In this document: positions 19,229 to 28,660 of the stretch, piece by piece
Numbering within the stretch: the stretch's first letter is position 1
Layout: every line of letters begins with the position of its first letter
NCBI GenBank assembly: GCA_006503475.1
Contig: RSEH01000202.1
Span: forward strand, 24,378-88,377
Length of the DNA stretch: 64,000 bases
Reading direction: 5' to 3'
Source of the DNA: Stentor roeselii
Lineage: Eukaryota; Ciliophora; Heterotrichea; Heterotrichida; Stentoridae
The notes under the pieces: generated by a model
Databases searched by the model: none
What the model saw: only the letters and a program-made list of their open reading frames with translations
Told to the model about the DNA's origin: nothing
Position numbers and translations under genes: made by a program

Positions 19229-20668
19229 CTAATCATTTACAAGTCGACTCATCATTTCCTTAAACTCTGAAAAGTCGATGACTCCATCTCTATTACTATC
19301 AACTTCCGCGATAAGTATATCATAAGCTCCAATCTCGACGTCAAATTTCGATTCAAGAGCGAATTTTAATTCACAAGCAGTGATTTTTCCATTATTATCC
19401 TTGTCAAAAGCTCTAAATGCCGCTTCAAGTTTTTCTTCACTCAGTAGTTTTTTTTTATCCATAGCAGCAGCGATGAATTCAGTGTAATCAAGGAAGCCGT
19501 TGCCGTCAGTATCGGCACGTTTCATGATTTCTGCGACTTCTGAATCACTGAATCCGAATAAATTCTTGAAAGATTGAAGAAGATCTTTTTTAGAAAGTTG
19601 GCCGGCACCTGAAGTGTCGAGACTTCTGAAAATTGACACGAATTGACTTTTGTCGTTTGAAGAAAGGACTTGGCTTGATATGTAACGAATGACTGCTTTT
19701 TGAAGTTTGTGAGTTTCTTTGAAATTTTTTAGGTTTTCTGCGGTTTGTTTGAATAAACTTGGTCTGATGTTGGGAAGAGAAGATTTTAGTAACCAGCTGG
19801 ATAATAAAGCTTCTTCGCATGATATGCGCGTTGTTGGGTCTGGATCTAGCATCTTGATTAGAAGGTCTTTAGCGGATTCTGAAATTTCGGTTAGGGAAGA
19901 GTCGTTTGGGTTAAATCTTGATTTTAATATTAGGTTAACTGTGGTTTTTTTATTTTCTGCTTTGAAAGGGAGTGATCCAGTCAACAAAATATGCATAATA
20001 ACCCCACAACTCCAAACATCACATTTAAAATCATAATTTTTCTTCAAAACCTCAGGAGCAACATAAGAAACAGTTCCAATCAAACTCCTTAACTTTCTTC
20101 CATTTCTACTTTCAATAGCAGATCCAAAGTCAGCGATTTTAACACAGTTCGACTTTTCATTTTCAATAAGAATATTTTCCAGTTTCAAATCACGATGCAC
20201 AATATTCATATTATTCAAGTAACAAAGAGCAGACAAAATTTGTTTAATGTAAATGGCGGTTTGACTTTCAGTCAAGAAGCCAATCCTACCAAAGTATTCC
20301 AAAAGAACTCCTCCAGTACAAAGTTCAAGAACCAGGTAAAGATTGAACTGGTCTTCATAGAATTCAAAGAGTTTAATAATATTCGGATGGTCAAGTTTTG
20401 ACTGAATTTCAACTTCATTCATTATTTTTTGTCGAGTTTTCTCGTTTTGAATGGAAGGTTTGTTTATTATTTTTATCGCTCGGGATTCTTTAGTCTTTTT
20501 ATTCACCCCAAGGACCACCCGGCCGTAACACCCTGAGCCGAGTTCTTCTTTCAGTTCGTAGACTGAGTGAATGTTTTTTTCTAGAGATTTCACGAATTGA
20601 CCTGTGAAGAGTTGAATTGATTTTCGATTATCGTAGTGAGAGACTTTTTTAATTGGTACACAACCCAT
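19229..20668 (-). CDS. Calcium-dependent protein kinase (CDPK), catalytically complete
   Basis: 479 residues. The N-terminus MGCVPIKK is a predicted N-myristoylation signal with an adjacent Cys that could be palmitoylated. The kinase domain spans about 37-293, with Gly loop GSGCYGRV, Lys66 in AIKII, HRDLKLEN (Asp160), DFG (Asp180) and the APE segment. An autoinhibitory junction (about 300-335) precedes four EF-hand loops at 351-362, 386-397, 422-433 and 457-468. The first ends in Asp instead of Glu, and the other three are canonical. CDPKs couple Ca2+ rises to phosphorylation, consistent with a Ca2+-driven contractile or ciliary cell. The start is at 20668 with CAATATG context. Confidence 0.93.
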   Translation of the reverse strand: MGCVPIKKVSHYDNRKSIQLFTGQFVKSLEKNIHSVYELKEELGSGCYGRVVLGVNKKTKESRAIKIINKPSIQNEKTRQKIMNEVEIQSKLDHPNIIKLFEFYEDQFNLYLVLELCTGGVLLEYFGRIGFLTESQTAIYIKQILSALCYLNNMNIVHRDLKLENILIENEKSNCVKIADFGSAIESRNGRKLRSLIGTVSYVAPEVLKKNYDFKCDVWSCGVIMHILLTGSLPFKAENKKTTVNLILKSRFNPNDSSLTEISESAKDLLIKMLDPDPTTRISCEEALLSSWLLKSSLPNIRPSLFKQTAENLKNFKETHKLQKAVIRYISSQVLSSNDKSQFVSIFRSLDTSGAGQLSKKDLLQSFKNLFGFSDSEVAEIMKRADTDGNGFLDYTEFIAAAMDKKKLLSEEKLEAAFRAFDKDNNGKITACELKFALESKFDVEIGAYDILIAEVDSNRDGVIDFSEFKEMMSRLVND

Positions 20669-21158
20669 ATTGAACGATTATTAACTCCGCAATTACGAGA
20701 TAAAGAAGTGAGCGTTTTTAGAGGAGATAGAATTTTTTAATTTAGAGGGTTTTAGAGAGAACTTTAGAATTTTTTAAGGAGTTTTTTTGAGTTTTTTGCA
20801 TTTTTAATTATTTATGTGAAGGGATTTTAGGAATTTTTGGTTTTGGGTTTGTGGAATAGATTAATTTTGTGATGGATTTAGTCTTGTTGTGAGGTTTTAT
20901 TTATAGTGGATAAGATATGTGTCTTAATAATGATCTTGATAATCAGGACAAGAATTTCGCCCAATGGAAAAATCGATGCTTCTCTGAAAACTGAAGAAAT
21001 TTAAACTATTAATGATTATAGACTCAAATGAATAAGATTCACTTATACCCACTATTAAAAAGTTTCTCATCAACAAAATTTAATAAATCCTCTTGCAAAT
21101 CAAACCCATCCCAAAATTTCCAAAACCTTCCATTTTCAATCTAATATTCCTTTGAAAA
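20669..21158. other. Divergent intergenic region, CDPK / acyl-CoA oxidase 1
   Basis: 490 bp. The CDPK-proximal part (about 20700-20880) is rich in G and T on the plus strand. The ACOX-proximal part (about 21050-21155) is rich in A and C. Each gene therefore has a C-rich, G-poor coding strand just upstream. No reading frame or RNA gene is seen. Confidence 0.5.
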
Positions 21159-23204
21159 ATGTCAACACGTATCTTAATGCTAGCCAACCATCTAAGCACA
21201 AGATTTCCAGGCGGTGACTATGACACCTCCCTGGACCACTGGCGTAAAAAATCATCTCACTTAAACCCTAAAGTGATTCAAGAAGAGTACCTAGGCCCGA
21301 ACTACCCAACAATTCAAAAGATCCGTGATTTCATGTCAACTCTCCCTCTTCTAAACTATCACGAAGACATGAAGCTCTCAACCGAAGCACTTCAAGGAAA
21401 GGTATTAAATCAGCTATTCCAAATATCCCAAGCATTTCCAATGGACTACGACAAAGAAAAAGCGAACCCAAATTTAAAAGTGACCCTTTTATACACAATC
21501 GGAGAATACGACATCGCGACATCAACTCGACTCGTCGTTACTCTCAGTCTTTACCTCGACTCCCTTCTGAGCTTCGGGACTGAAAAGCACCGAAAGTTAA
21601 TCGACGACGGTTACTGCTTGAAAGACTTCGGCTGTTTCGCGATGACTGAACTTGGACATGGGTCAAACGTCGCCGGTGTTGAAACAACTGCAACTTTTTT
21701 AAAGGAATCTCGTGAATTCCTAATCAACTCGCCCACAAGAACTTCAGCCAAATGGTGGGTCGGAGCCGCTGGGAAAACTGCGAATATGGCGATTGTTTGG
21801 GCACAGATGATTGTTGAAGGAATCAATCAGGGTGTTCATATGTTTGTTGTTCCGATTAGAAACAACTTAAATCAAAATATTGATGGAGTCGTTCTTGGAG
21901 ACTGTGGACCCAAGCTTGGACTTCATGGGATTGATAATGGTTTCATTTTGTTTAAAAATTATCGAGTCGGTTACGATGCTCTTTTGGATAAATTAAGCCA
22001 GGTTAATAGTGCTGGCAAGTTTAAAAGCTCTGTTAAGAGTAGGGATAAAAGACTGGGGATTATGATTGGGGCGTTGATTAGAGGGAGGAATAGTGTTATC
22101 ATTGCAAGTTCTTTAGCTCTTGGAAATGCTTTGACTTGTGCTTTGAGGTACTCTGCTGTCAGGAAACAGTTCACTTCTGGTGGAAAAGAAGAAGTTTCTA
22201 TATTGTCGTATCAGGCTCAAAAGGTTAGACTTATTCCTGTTCTTGCTAATTGTTTTGCTATTAGATGTGGAAATCATCTGGTTCAACAAATGATTGCTAA
22301 AAGTAATCAAACGTTTTTAGAACACCCTGAAGGGGAAGATCTTGCTGAGTTTCATGCTATTTTAAGTGCACTCAAAGCGGTTTGTTCTTGGTATGGGATT
22401 TATGGAAGTCAGATTTGTAGAGAAAGTTGTGGAGGTCATGGGTATTCGGCTTTTAGCTCACTTGGAAGATTCAGGAACAATCAAGAAGTTCAAGTTACTT
22501 GGGAAGGGGACAACATGGTGCTTTTTCAGCAGACAAGTAAGTATATTTTAAAACAAATTCAGAAAACTATGAAAGGACAAAAAATTTTTTCAGAAACTTT
22601 GAGATTTCTGAGGATGGGTCATGATGAGTCGAAAAAAGAGAATATTAAGAATTTGAATGATATGGTTTCGGCTTTAGAACATGTTGTTAACTTGTATTTG
22701 AATGAATCTATGATGAAGCTTCAAGAAATGAGTGGAAGTGGAGGAACTATGACTGAAATTTGGAATAATTCTCAAAGTTTCTATTTACAAGAACTCGCGA
22801 AAAGCTATGCTGAACTTGTTTTAGTTAAAGAGTTCGGGAAGATGGTCGAGAAAATGACAGAGAGAGATAAAGTTACAGGAGAAACTATTGGAAAGTTAAG
22901 AGATTTATATGCATTGACGGTTCTTGAAAGATATCTACCTGCTTTGATAGAAATAGGTTACAATGTGAGTCACAGAAGAGATTTTCGAGACAAGATAATA
23001 ACCCTATGTGAAGAAATCGGAGAAGTCTCAATAGGAATAATTGACTCTATAGCTCCTCCTGATAGAGTTCTAAGCTCCACTCTAGGTTCATCTGACGGGC
23101 AAGTATATACGAGAATAATAGATTCAGTCGAAAAGTGGCCAGATGTTTATTCCCCTCCATATTGGCTTGAGACATTGATGAACATTCGAGGTATTTCAAA
23201 GTAA
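21159..23204 (+). CDS. Acyl-CoA oxidase, tandem copy 1, PTS2-bearing
   Basis: 681 residues, normal for peroxisomal acyl-CoA oxidase. Visible family signatures are the FAD/substrate segment CFAMTELGHGSNV, then LRYSAVRKQF, RESCGGHGYSAFSSLGR and TWEGDN, whose Glu (about 449) is the expected catalytic base. The enzyme oxidises acyl-CoA to trans-2-enoyl-CoA with H2O2 release, the first step of peroxisomal beta-oxidation. Residues 4-12 (RILMLANHL) fit the PTS2 import consensus. The C-terminus GISK is not a PTS1. It is the first of three tandem paralogs, and its 3' half is nearly identical in DNA to copy 2. Confidence 0.92.
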   Translation: MSTRILMLANHLSTRFPGGDYDTSLDHWRKKSSHLNPKVIQEEYLGPNYPTIQKIRDFMSTLPLLNYHEDMKLSTEALQGKVLNQLFQISQAFPMDYDKEKANPNLKVTLLYTIGEYDIATSTRLVVTLSLYLDSLLSFGTEKHRKLIDDGYCLKDFGCFAMTELGHGSNVAGVETTATFLKESREFLINSPTRTSAKWWVGAAGKTANMAIVWAQMIVEGINQGVHMFVVPIRNNLNQNIDGVVLGDCGPKLGLHGIDNGFILFKNYRVGYDALLDKLSQVNSAGKFKSSVKSRDKRLGIMIGALIRGRNSVIIASSLALGNALTCALRYSAVRKQFTSGGKEEVSILSYQAQKVRLIPVLANCFAIRCGNHLVQQMIAKSNQTFLEHPEGEDLAEFHAILSALKAVCSWYGIYGSQICRESCGGHGYSAFSSLGRFRNNQEVQVTWEGDNMVLFQQTSKYILKQIQKTMKGQKIFSETLRFLRMGHDESKKENIKNLNDMVSALEHVVNLYLNESMMKLQEMSGSGGTMTEIWNNSQSFYLQELAKSYAELVLVKEFGKMVEKMTERDKVTGETIGKLRDLYALTVLERYLPALIEIGYNVSHRRDFRDKIITLCEEIGEVSIGIIDSIAPPDRVLSSTLGSSDGQVYTRIIDSVEKWPDVYSPPYWLETLMNIRGISK

Positions 23205-23312
23205 TCTATTAGTAACCTAGGCAGAAATAACCCAAACTCATTCTATCTTATAAATCTGTTCATTGTAATTTTTCAAAGCTCCATTGTTATCAGTTATCCT
23301 ACACTTTATAAT

Positions 23313-25355
23313 ATGAACTCTCGTTTGACTCTGATAGCCAATCATCTCTCAAAGTTCCCTCCTGGCCCTCATGACCCATCTCTTGACATCTGGCGAAAGA
23401 AATCAGCTCATTTAAACCAAAAAGTCATCAGAGAAGAGTATTTAGGACCTTATCATGAGTACATTACTCAGATACGAGACTTCATTGCTTCATCTCCCTT
23501 ATTTGATTACCATGAGGATATAAAACTCAACACAGAGCAAATAAGAGAAAAAGTAATGATACAGCTGTCAAGTGTCGCAAAAGCATTTCCTCTAAATCAG
23601 TCAAAAGAAATGTCAAATCCAAACCTAAAGCTTTCTATTTTATTCGCCATGGCAGAGTACGACTTAGCAACAACAACAAGACTTATCGTATCAATTTGCT
23701 TATACCTTGACTCTCTTTTAAGTTTCGGCACTGAAAAGCACCGAAGGCTGATCGAGAGAACTTACACCTTGCAGAACTTCGGCTGCTTTGCAATGACTGA
23801 ACTTGGACATGGTTCGAATGTTGCTGGTGTTGAAACAACAGCGACTTATGTAAAAGAAACTCGTCAGTTCGAACTGAATACTCCAACCCGAACAGCTGCT
23901 AAATGGTGGGTCGGAGGCGCTGGTAAAACTGCAAATTCAGCTGTTGTCTTGGCTCAGTTAGTCATTGATGGGCATAACCACGGGGTTCATATGTTTGTGG
24001 TTCCGATTAGAAACGACTTAAACCAAAATATTGATGGAGTTGTTCTTGGAGACTGTGGACCTAAAATGAGTTTGGAAGGTGTTGATAATGGGTTTATTAT
24101 TTTCAATAAATATAGAGTGTCCTATGACTGCTTTCTTGATAAACTCAGCCAGATTACAGAAGAAGGTAAATATAAAAGCTCTATCAAAAATAATGAGAAA
24201 AGACTTGGAATCATGATAGGAGCTTTAATTAGAGGAAGGAATTGTGTTGTTGCTTCTGGATCTTTAACACTTTCTTCTGCTTTGACTTGTGCTTTGAGGT
24301 ACTCTGCTGTCAGGAAACAGTTCGCTCCTGATGGAAAAGAAGAAGTTTCTATATTGTCGTATCAGGCTCAAAAGGTTAGACTTATTCCTTTGCTTGCTAA
24401 TTGTTTTGCTGGAAGATGTGCATATAATCTGATCCAACAAATGATTGCTAAAAGTAATCAAACCTTTTTAGAACATCCTGAAGGGGAAGATCTTGCTGAG
24501 TTTCATGCTATTTTAAGTGCACTCAAAGCGGTTTGTTCTTGGTATGGGATTTATGGAAGTCAGATTTGTAGAGAAAGTTGTGGAGGTCATGGGTATTCGG
24601 CTTTTAGCTCACTTGGAAGACTCAGAGACAATCAAGAAGTTCAAGCTACTTGGGAAGGGGACAACATGGTGCTTATTCAGCAGACAAGTAAGTATATTTT
24701 AAAACAAATTCAGAAAACTATGAAAGGACAAAAAATCTTTTCAGAAACTTTGAGATTCATTAGGATAGGTCATGACGAGTCGAAAAAAGAGAATATTAAG
24801 AATTTGAATGATATGGTTTCGGCTTTAGAACATGTTGTTAACTTGTATTTGAATGAATCTATGATGAAGCTTCAAGAAATGAGTGGAAGTGGAGGAACTA
24901 TGACTGAAATTTGGAATAATTCTCAAAGTTTCTATTTACAAGAACTCGCGAAATGCTATGCTGAACTTGTTTTAGTTAAAGAGTTCGGGAAGATGGTCGA
25001 GAAAATGACAGAGAGGGATAAAGTTACAGGAGAAACTATTGGAAAGTTAAGAGATTTATATGCATTAACTATTCTTGAAAGACATTTACCAGCATTGATC
25101 GAAGTTGGATACAGTGTTAGTCATAGAAAAGAATTTCGAGATAAGATTATTAGACTTTGTGAAGAAATAGGAGAAGTTTCAATAGGAATCATTGATGCGC
25201 TAGCACCCAGTGATAGAGTTTTAAGTTCGTCTATTGGTTCATCAGATGGCCAGGTTTATTCAAGAATAATCGAATTGGTCGAAAAATGGCCGAATGTTTA
25301 TTCTCCTCCATCTTGGCTTCCAACTTTGTTGAATATCCGAGGAGTCTCAAACTAA
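23313..25355 (+). CDS. Acyl-CoA oxidase, tandem copy 2, PTS2-bearing
   Basis: 680 residues with the same signatures as copy 1: CFAMTELGHGSNV, LRYSAVRKQF, SCGGHGYSAFSS and TWEGDN. Residues 4-12 (RLTLIANHL) match the PTS2 consensus, so import into peroxisomes by the Pex7 route is likely. The C-terminus GVSN is not a PTS1. The start is CTTTATAATATG. The gene lies 108 bp after copy 1 and probably has its own promoter in that gap. The 5' half differs from copy 1 in DNA and protein, while the middle and 3' part are almost the same. Confidence 0.92.
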   Translation: MNSRLTLIANHLSKFPPGPHDPSLDIWRKKSAHLNQKVIREEYLGPYHEYITQIRDFIASSPLFDYHEDIKLNTEQIREKVMIQLSSVAKAFPLNQSKEMSNPNLKLSILFAMAEYDLATTTRLIVSICLYLDSLLSFGTEKHRRLIERTYTLQNFGCFAMTELGHGSNVAGVETTATYVKETRQFELNTPTRTAAKWWVGGAGKTANSAVVLAQLVIDGHNHGVHMFVVPIRNDLNQNIDGVVLGDCGPKMSLEGVDNGFIIFNKYRVSYDCFLDKLSQITEEGKYKSSIKNNEKRLGIMIGALIRGRNCVVASGSLTLSSALTCALRYSAVRKQFAPDGKEEVSILSYQAQKVRLIPLLANCFAGRCAYNLIQQMIAKSNQTFLEHPEGEDLAEFHAILSALKAVCSWYGIYGSQICRESCGGHGYSAFSSLGRLRDNQEVQATWEGDNMVLIQQTSKYILKQIQKTMKGQKIFSETLRFIRIGHDESKKENIKNLNDMVSALEHVVNLYLNESMMKLQEMSGSGGTMTEIWNNSQSFYLQELAKCYAELVLVKEFGKMVEKMTERDKVTGETIGKLRDLYALTILERHLPALIEVGYSVSHRKEFRDKIIRLCEEIGEVSIGIIDALAPSDRVLSSSIGSSDGQVYSRIIELVEKWPNVYSPPSWLPTLLNIRGVSN

Positions 25356-26319
25356 CCAAATAAACTTAGTTAGAAATAATGAATTAGAATAGCAATCCTT
25401 TGCATAACTCTAGTAAATCTATACCAGGTTAGGTAATTAGAGATAGGTGTGCTTGAAATAGGAAGAGAAGAAATAGGAGATTGTTGTTCATATTCATTAA
25501 ACTATAGATTTATTCATAGATTATGATTCTCAATAAAATAACTTTTAATCATTTCAAGTATTGTACAAATTATTAACTTGCTATATAAATCTTAAGAATA
25601 CTCAGTTCTGGTATCAAGGGGTTTATTGTAAGAAGTTGATGATTGATTTCTAAAGTACCATACTTAAATATTACTCTTGAATTTATAATTGATGTCATCT
25701 TCGAGCGAATTTACGAATTACACTATAAGTTAATCATTAAGTATTATATGCTTTAGTTTGTTTTATAAATATATCATACTGTTTTTAACAAATATATTAA
25801 AAGCACTTACCTCTGTTATTTTACTGATTTATAATGAGTAACATTAAATTTGATACTCTATTCTTAGATATAATTATTTTAAATTGAACTATCGTCTTGT
25901 AATCGATTGAAATCTTTTTTCAAACCAACATAAAATTTCTATTAACAAGAAATCATCTAACGAATCACTTATTTCCTTTCCATAGATATTTGAATATAAT
26001 AACCAACAAGGAAGTAAATATATATCAAATTATACAAATTCAATCAATCTCAATCACCTTAAACTAATAGCTCCATCACATTATTCATTTTATAAAAAAA
26101 ATCAAATATTCCTTCACAAAACAAAGTTCACCTAATGATAAGACTCAATCCTCCTAATACCACCCAATCTGCTAACTAATCAAAAATCCTAAAAAAAATC
26201 ACTAAACCTCCAACCAAAAACCCCCATCAATCCTAAAACTCCATATCCAAACTCCAAAAACTAAATAAAAATCCACTCTACCCTCAATCCATCCAAAATC
26301 CTCAACCTGAGTTAAAAAT
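25356..26319 (+). other. Intergenic region between acyl-CoA oxidase copies 2 and 3
   Basis: 964 bp, very AT-rich. No fourth oxidase remnant, RNA gene or long frame is recognised. The last 200 bp (about 26110-26310) are rich in A and C and nearly G-free on the coding strand of copy 3, for example line 26221-26280. This upstream signature recurs elsewhere in the window. Confidence 0.5.
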
Positions 26320-28377
26320 ATGTCAACAAGACTATCAATTCTATCCAATCATCTGAATTCCCGATTTCCCGAAGGCATTCACGACCCATCACTAGACCTC
26401 TGGCGTAAAAAGTCAAACCATCTAAACATCCAAGTCCTCCGAGAGGAGTTCTTAGGTCCCTACCACGACTACATCTCTAAAATCCGGGAGGCAGTAGCGG
26501 CAAGTCCTTTATTCGACTACCACGAAGACCTAAGACTAAATCCAGAGCAGCTCCAAGGAAAAGTGATGGAACAATTATCTTTTGTATTAAAATCCTTTCC
26601 ACTTGACTACGAGACTGAGCAGCTTCACCCGAACCACAAAGTGAATCGAATGTTTGCATTATCTGAATATGACATGGCGATCTCAACAAGAGGAACAGTC
26701 TCAGTTTCGCTTTATCTTGACTCTATTATCAACTTTGGCACAGCGAAACATCGAGAGCTGATTGACAGATGCTTCAGTCTTCAGGACATCGGGTGCTTTG
26801 GAATGACGGAATTAGGACATGGCTCTAATGTCGCTGCCGTTGAGACCACAGCGACTTATGTGAAGGGTTCAAATGAGTTCATTATTAATACGCCAACGAG
26901 GACTGCTGCCAAATGGTGGGTCGGAGGAGCTGCTAAGACTGCGAATATGGCTGTCGTTGTTGCTAGGCTGATTATAGAAGGGGATTATCATGGAGTGCAT
27001 TTGTTTGTGATGAATATTCGGGGAAAGAGAAATGAAGAGATTCCTGGAGTCACTCTTGGCTATTGTGGACCGAAACTGGGACTTCCTGGCTTGGATAATG
27101 GGTTCATGATATTTAATAACTACCGAGTGCCTTATGAGGCACTTTTAGATCGGATTAGTCAAGTCACTCCTGCGGGGAAGTTTAAAAGTAGCATTAAAAG
27201 TCAAGAAAAAAGACTTGGGGTTATGATCAGTGCTTTGGTTAGAGGAAGAAATTGTGTTGTTCTTGCAAGTTCTATCAATCTTTCTAATTGTATCACTTGT
27301 GCTTTAAGGTACTCTGCGGTCAGGAAGCAGTTCGCTCCTGATGGAAAAGAAGAAGTTTCTATCTTGTCGTATCAGGCACAAAAGGTGAGACTTATTCCTA
27401 TTCTCGCTCAAACTTTTGCAACTCAATGTGGAAGTTTTATCATTCAGGAGTTTATTGCAAAAGGAAGCAAAACCTTCTATGAACATCCGGAAGGTGAAGA
27501 ACTTGCAGAGTTTCATGCTATTTTAAGTGGACTTAAAGCGGTTTGTTCTTGGTATGGTGTTCAAGGTTGTCAGATTTGTAGAGAAAGTTGTGGAGGTCAT
27601 GGGTATTCGGCTTTTAGTTCTTTTGGAAGGATTAGAGATAATCAAGAAGTTCAAGTTACTTGGGAAGGGGATAACATGGTGCTTATACAGCAGACAAGTA
27701 AGTATATTTTAAAACAAATACAGAAAACTATGAAAGGACAGCCGGTCTTTTCGGAAACTTTGAGATTTCTGAGGATGGGTCATGATGAGTCGAAAAAAGA
27801 GAATATTAAGAATTTTGATGATATGGTTTCGGCTTTAGAACATGTTGTTAACTTGTATTTGAATGAATCTATGATGAAGATTCAAGAAATGAGTGGAAGT
27901 GGAGCCAGTATGACTGATATTTGGAATAATTCTCAAAGTTTCTATTTACAAGAACTCGCGAAAAGCTATACTGAGCTGCTTCTTGTTAAAGAATTTGGGA
28001 AGATGGTTGAGAAAATAACGGAGAGGGATAAAGGTACAGGAGAAACTATTGCTAAACTCAGGGATTTGTATGTGTTGACGATTCTTGAAAAACATTTGAT
28101 TGTATTGATTGATCTTGGATATAGCATTAGTCACAGAAAAGAATTTAGAGATAAGATTATTAGACTTTGTGAAGAAATAGGAGAAGTTTCAATAGGGATC
28201 ATTGATGCGATTGCTCCTCATGATAGAGTTTTAAGTTCGTCTATTGGCTCATCTGATGGGCAGGTTTATTCTAGAATTATCAAGTTGGTTGAAAGTTGGC
28301 CGAATGTTTATTCGCCTCCATCTTGGCTTCCGACTTTGATGGAAATTCGAGGAGTTTCAGCAAAATCTAGTAGTTAA
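26320..28377 (+). CDS. Acyl-CoA oxidase, tandem copy 3, PTS2-bearing
   Basis: 685 residues and the most divergent copy. All core motifs are kept: CFGMTELGHGSNV, LRYSAVRKQF, SCGGHGYSAFSS and TWEGDN. Residues 4-12 (RLSILSNHL) again match PTS2. The C-terminus AKSSS is not a PTS1. Substrate-pocket differences from copies 1 and 2 (for example around 230-260) may mean a different acyl-chain preference; this is inference. The start is GTTAAAAATATG. Confidence 0.92.
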   Translation: MSTRLSILSNHLNSRFPEGIHDPSLDLWRKKSNHLNIQVLREEFLGPYHDYISKIREAVAASPLFDYHEDLRLNPEQLQGKVMEQLSFVLKSFPLDYETEQLHPNHKVNRMFALSEYDMAISTRGTVSVSLYLDSIINFGTAKHRELIDRCFSLQDIGCFGMTELGHGSNVAAVETTATYVKGSNEFIINTPTRTAAKWWVGGAAKTANMAVVVARLIIEGDYHGVHLFVMNIRGKRNEEIPGVTLGYCGPKLGLPGLDNGFMIFNNYRVPYEALLDRISQVTPAGKFKSSIKSQEKRLGVMISALVRGRNCVVLASSINLSNCITCALRYSAVRKQFAPDGKEEVSILSYQAQKVRLIPILAQTFATQCGSFIIQEFIAKGSKTFYEHPEGEELAEFHAILSGLKAVCSWYGVQGCQICRESCGGHGYSAFSSFGRIRDNQEVQVTWEGDNMVLIQQTSKYILKQIQKTMKGQPVFSETLRFLRMGHDESKKENIKNFDDMVSALEHVVNLYLNESMMKIQEMSGSGASMTDIWNNSQSFYLQELAKSYTELLLVKEFGKMVEKITERDKGTGETIAKLRDLYVLTILEKHLIVLIDLGYSISHRKEFRDKIIRLCEEIGEVSIGIIDAIAPHDRVLSSSIGSSDGQVYSRIIKLVESWPNVYSPPSWLPTLMEIRGVSAKSSS

Positions 28378-28660
28378 AGAATATATCTTAAATAGTTTTC
28401 ATTATTATATTAGTTTACGTATTCATGGTTCTGCATCAGTAATTCCTAAGTATGATAATTTTTTTCCTTTTAACAGATGAAAAGGTTATGAAATTTCTTT
28501 AACAATAACAAAATTTCTCCACTTTCATATATTGAAAATATCGACTTTTCTAACAAACATTTTATCAGTCAGTTATAATAAATCATTTAAATATTTTAAA
28601 TTCTCTTACAACTCAAAAATTCTCAAATCCAAACCAAAGATTCTAATAATCTATCCTAAA
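28378..28660 (+). other. Intergenic region after acyl-CoA oxidase 3
   Basis: 283 bp, AT-rich. An in-frame upstream ATG at 28532 would extend the next protein by 43 residues. That would bury the MGNVCC lipidation signal and place coding sequence in AT-rich spacer, so I treat it as untranslated. Nothing else is seen. Confidence 0.45.

Larger units (their letters stand above)
21159..28377 (+). repeat. Tandem array of three acyl-CoA oxidase genes
   Basis: Three same-direction paralogs of 681, 680 and 685 residues, separated by 108 bp and 964 bp. Copies 1 and 2 are nearly identical in DNA over about 22125-22915 and 24278-25066 but differ widely at synonymous sites in their 5' halves. Copy 3 shares shorter near-identical blocks around 27700-27970. 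The pattern fits tandem duplication followed by partial gene conversion. Confidence 0.85.

Noticed and set aside
25356-26319. Search for a fourth, decayed acyl-CoA oxidase
   Set aside because: No recognisable oxidase motif in any frame.
28532-28660. 43-residue N-terminal extension of the PH/TH1-like protein
   Set aside because: It is AT-rich spacer-like sequence and would hide the MGNVCC signal.
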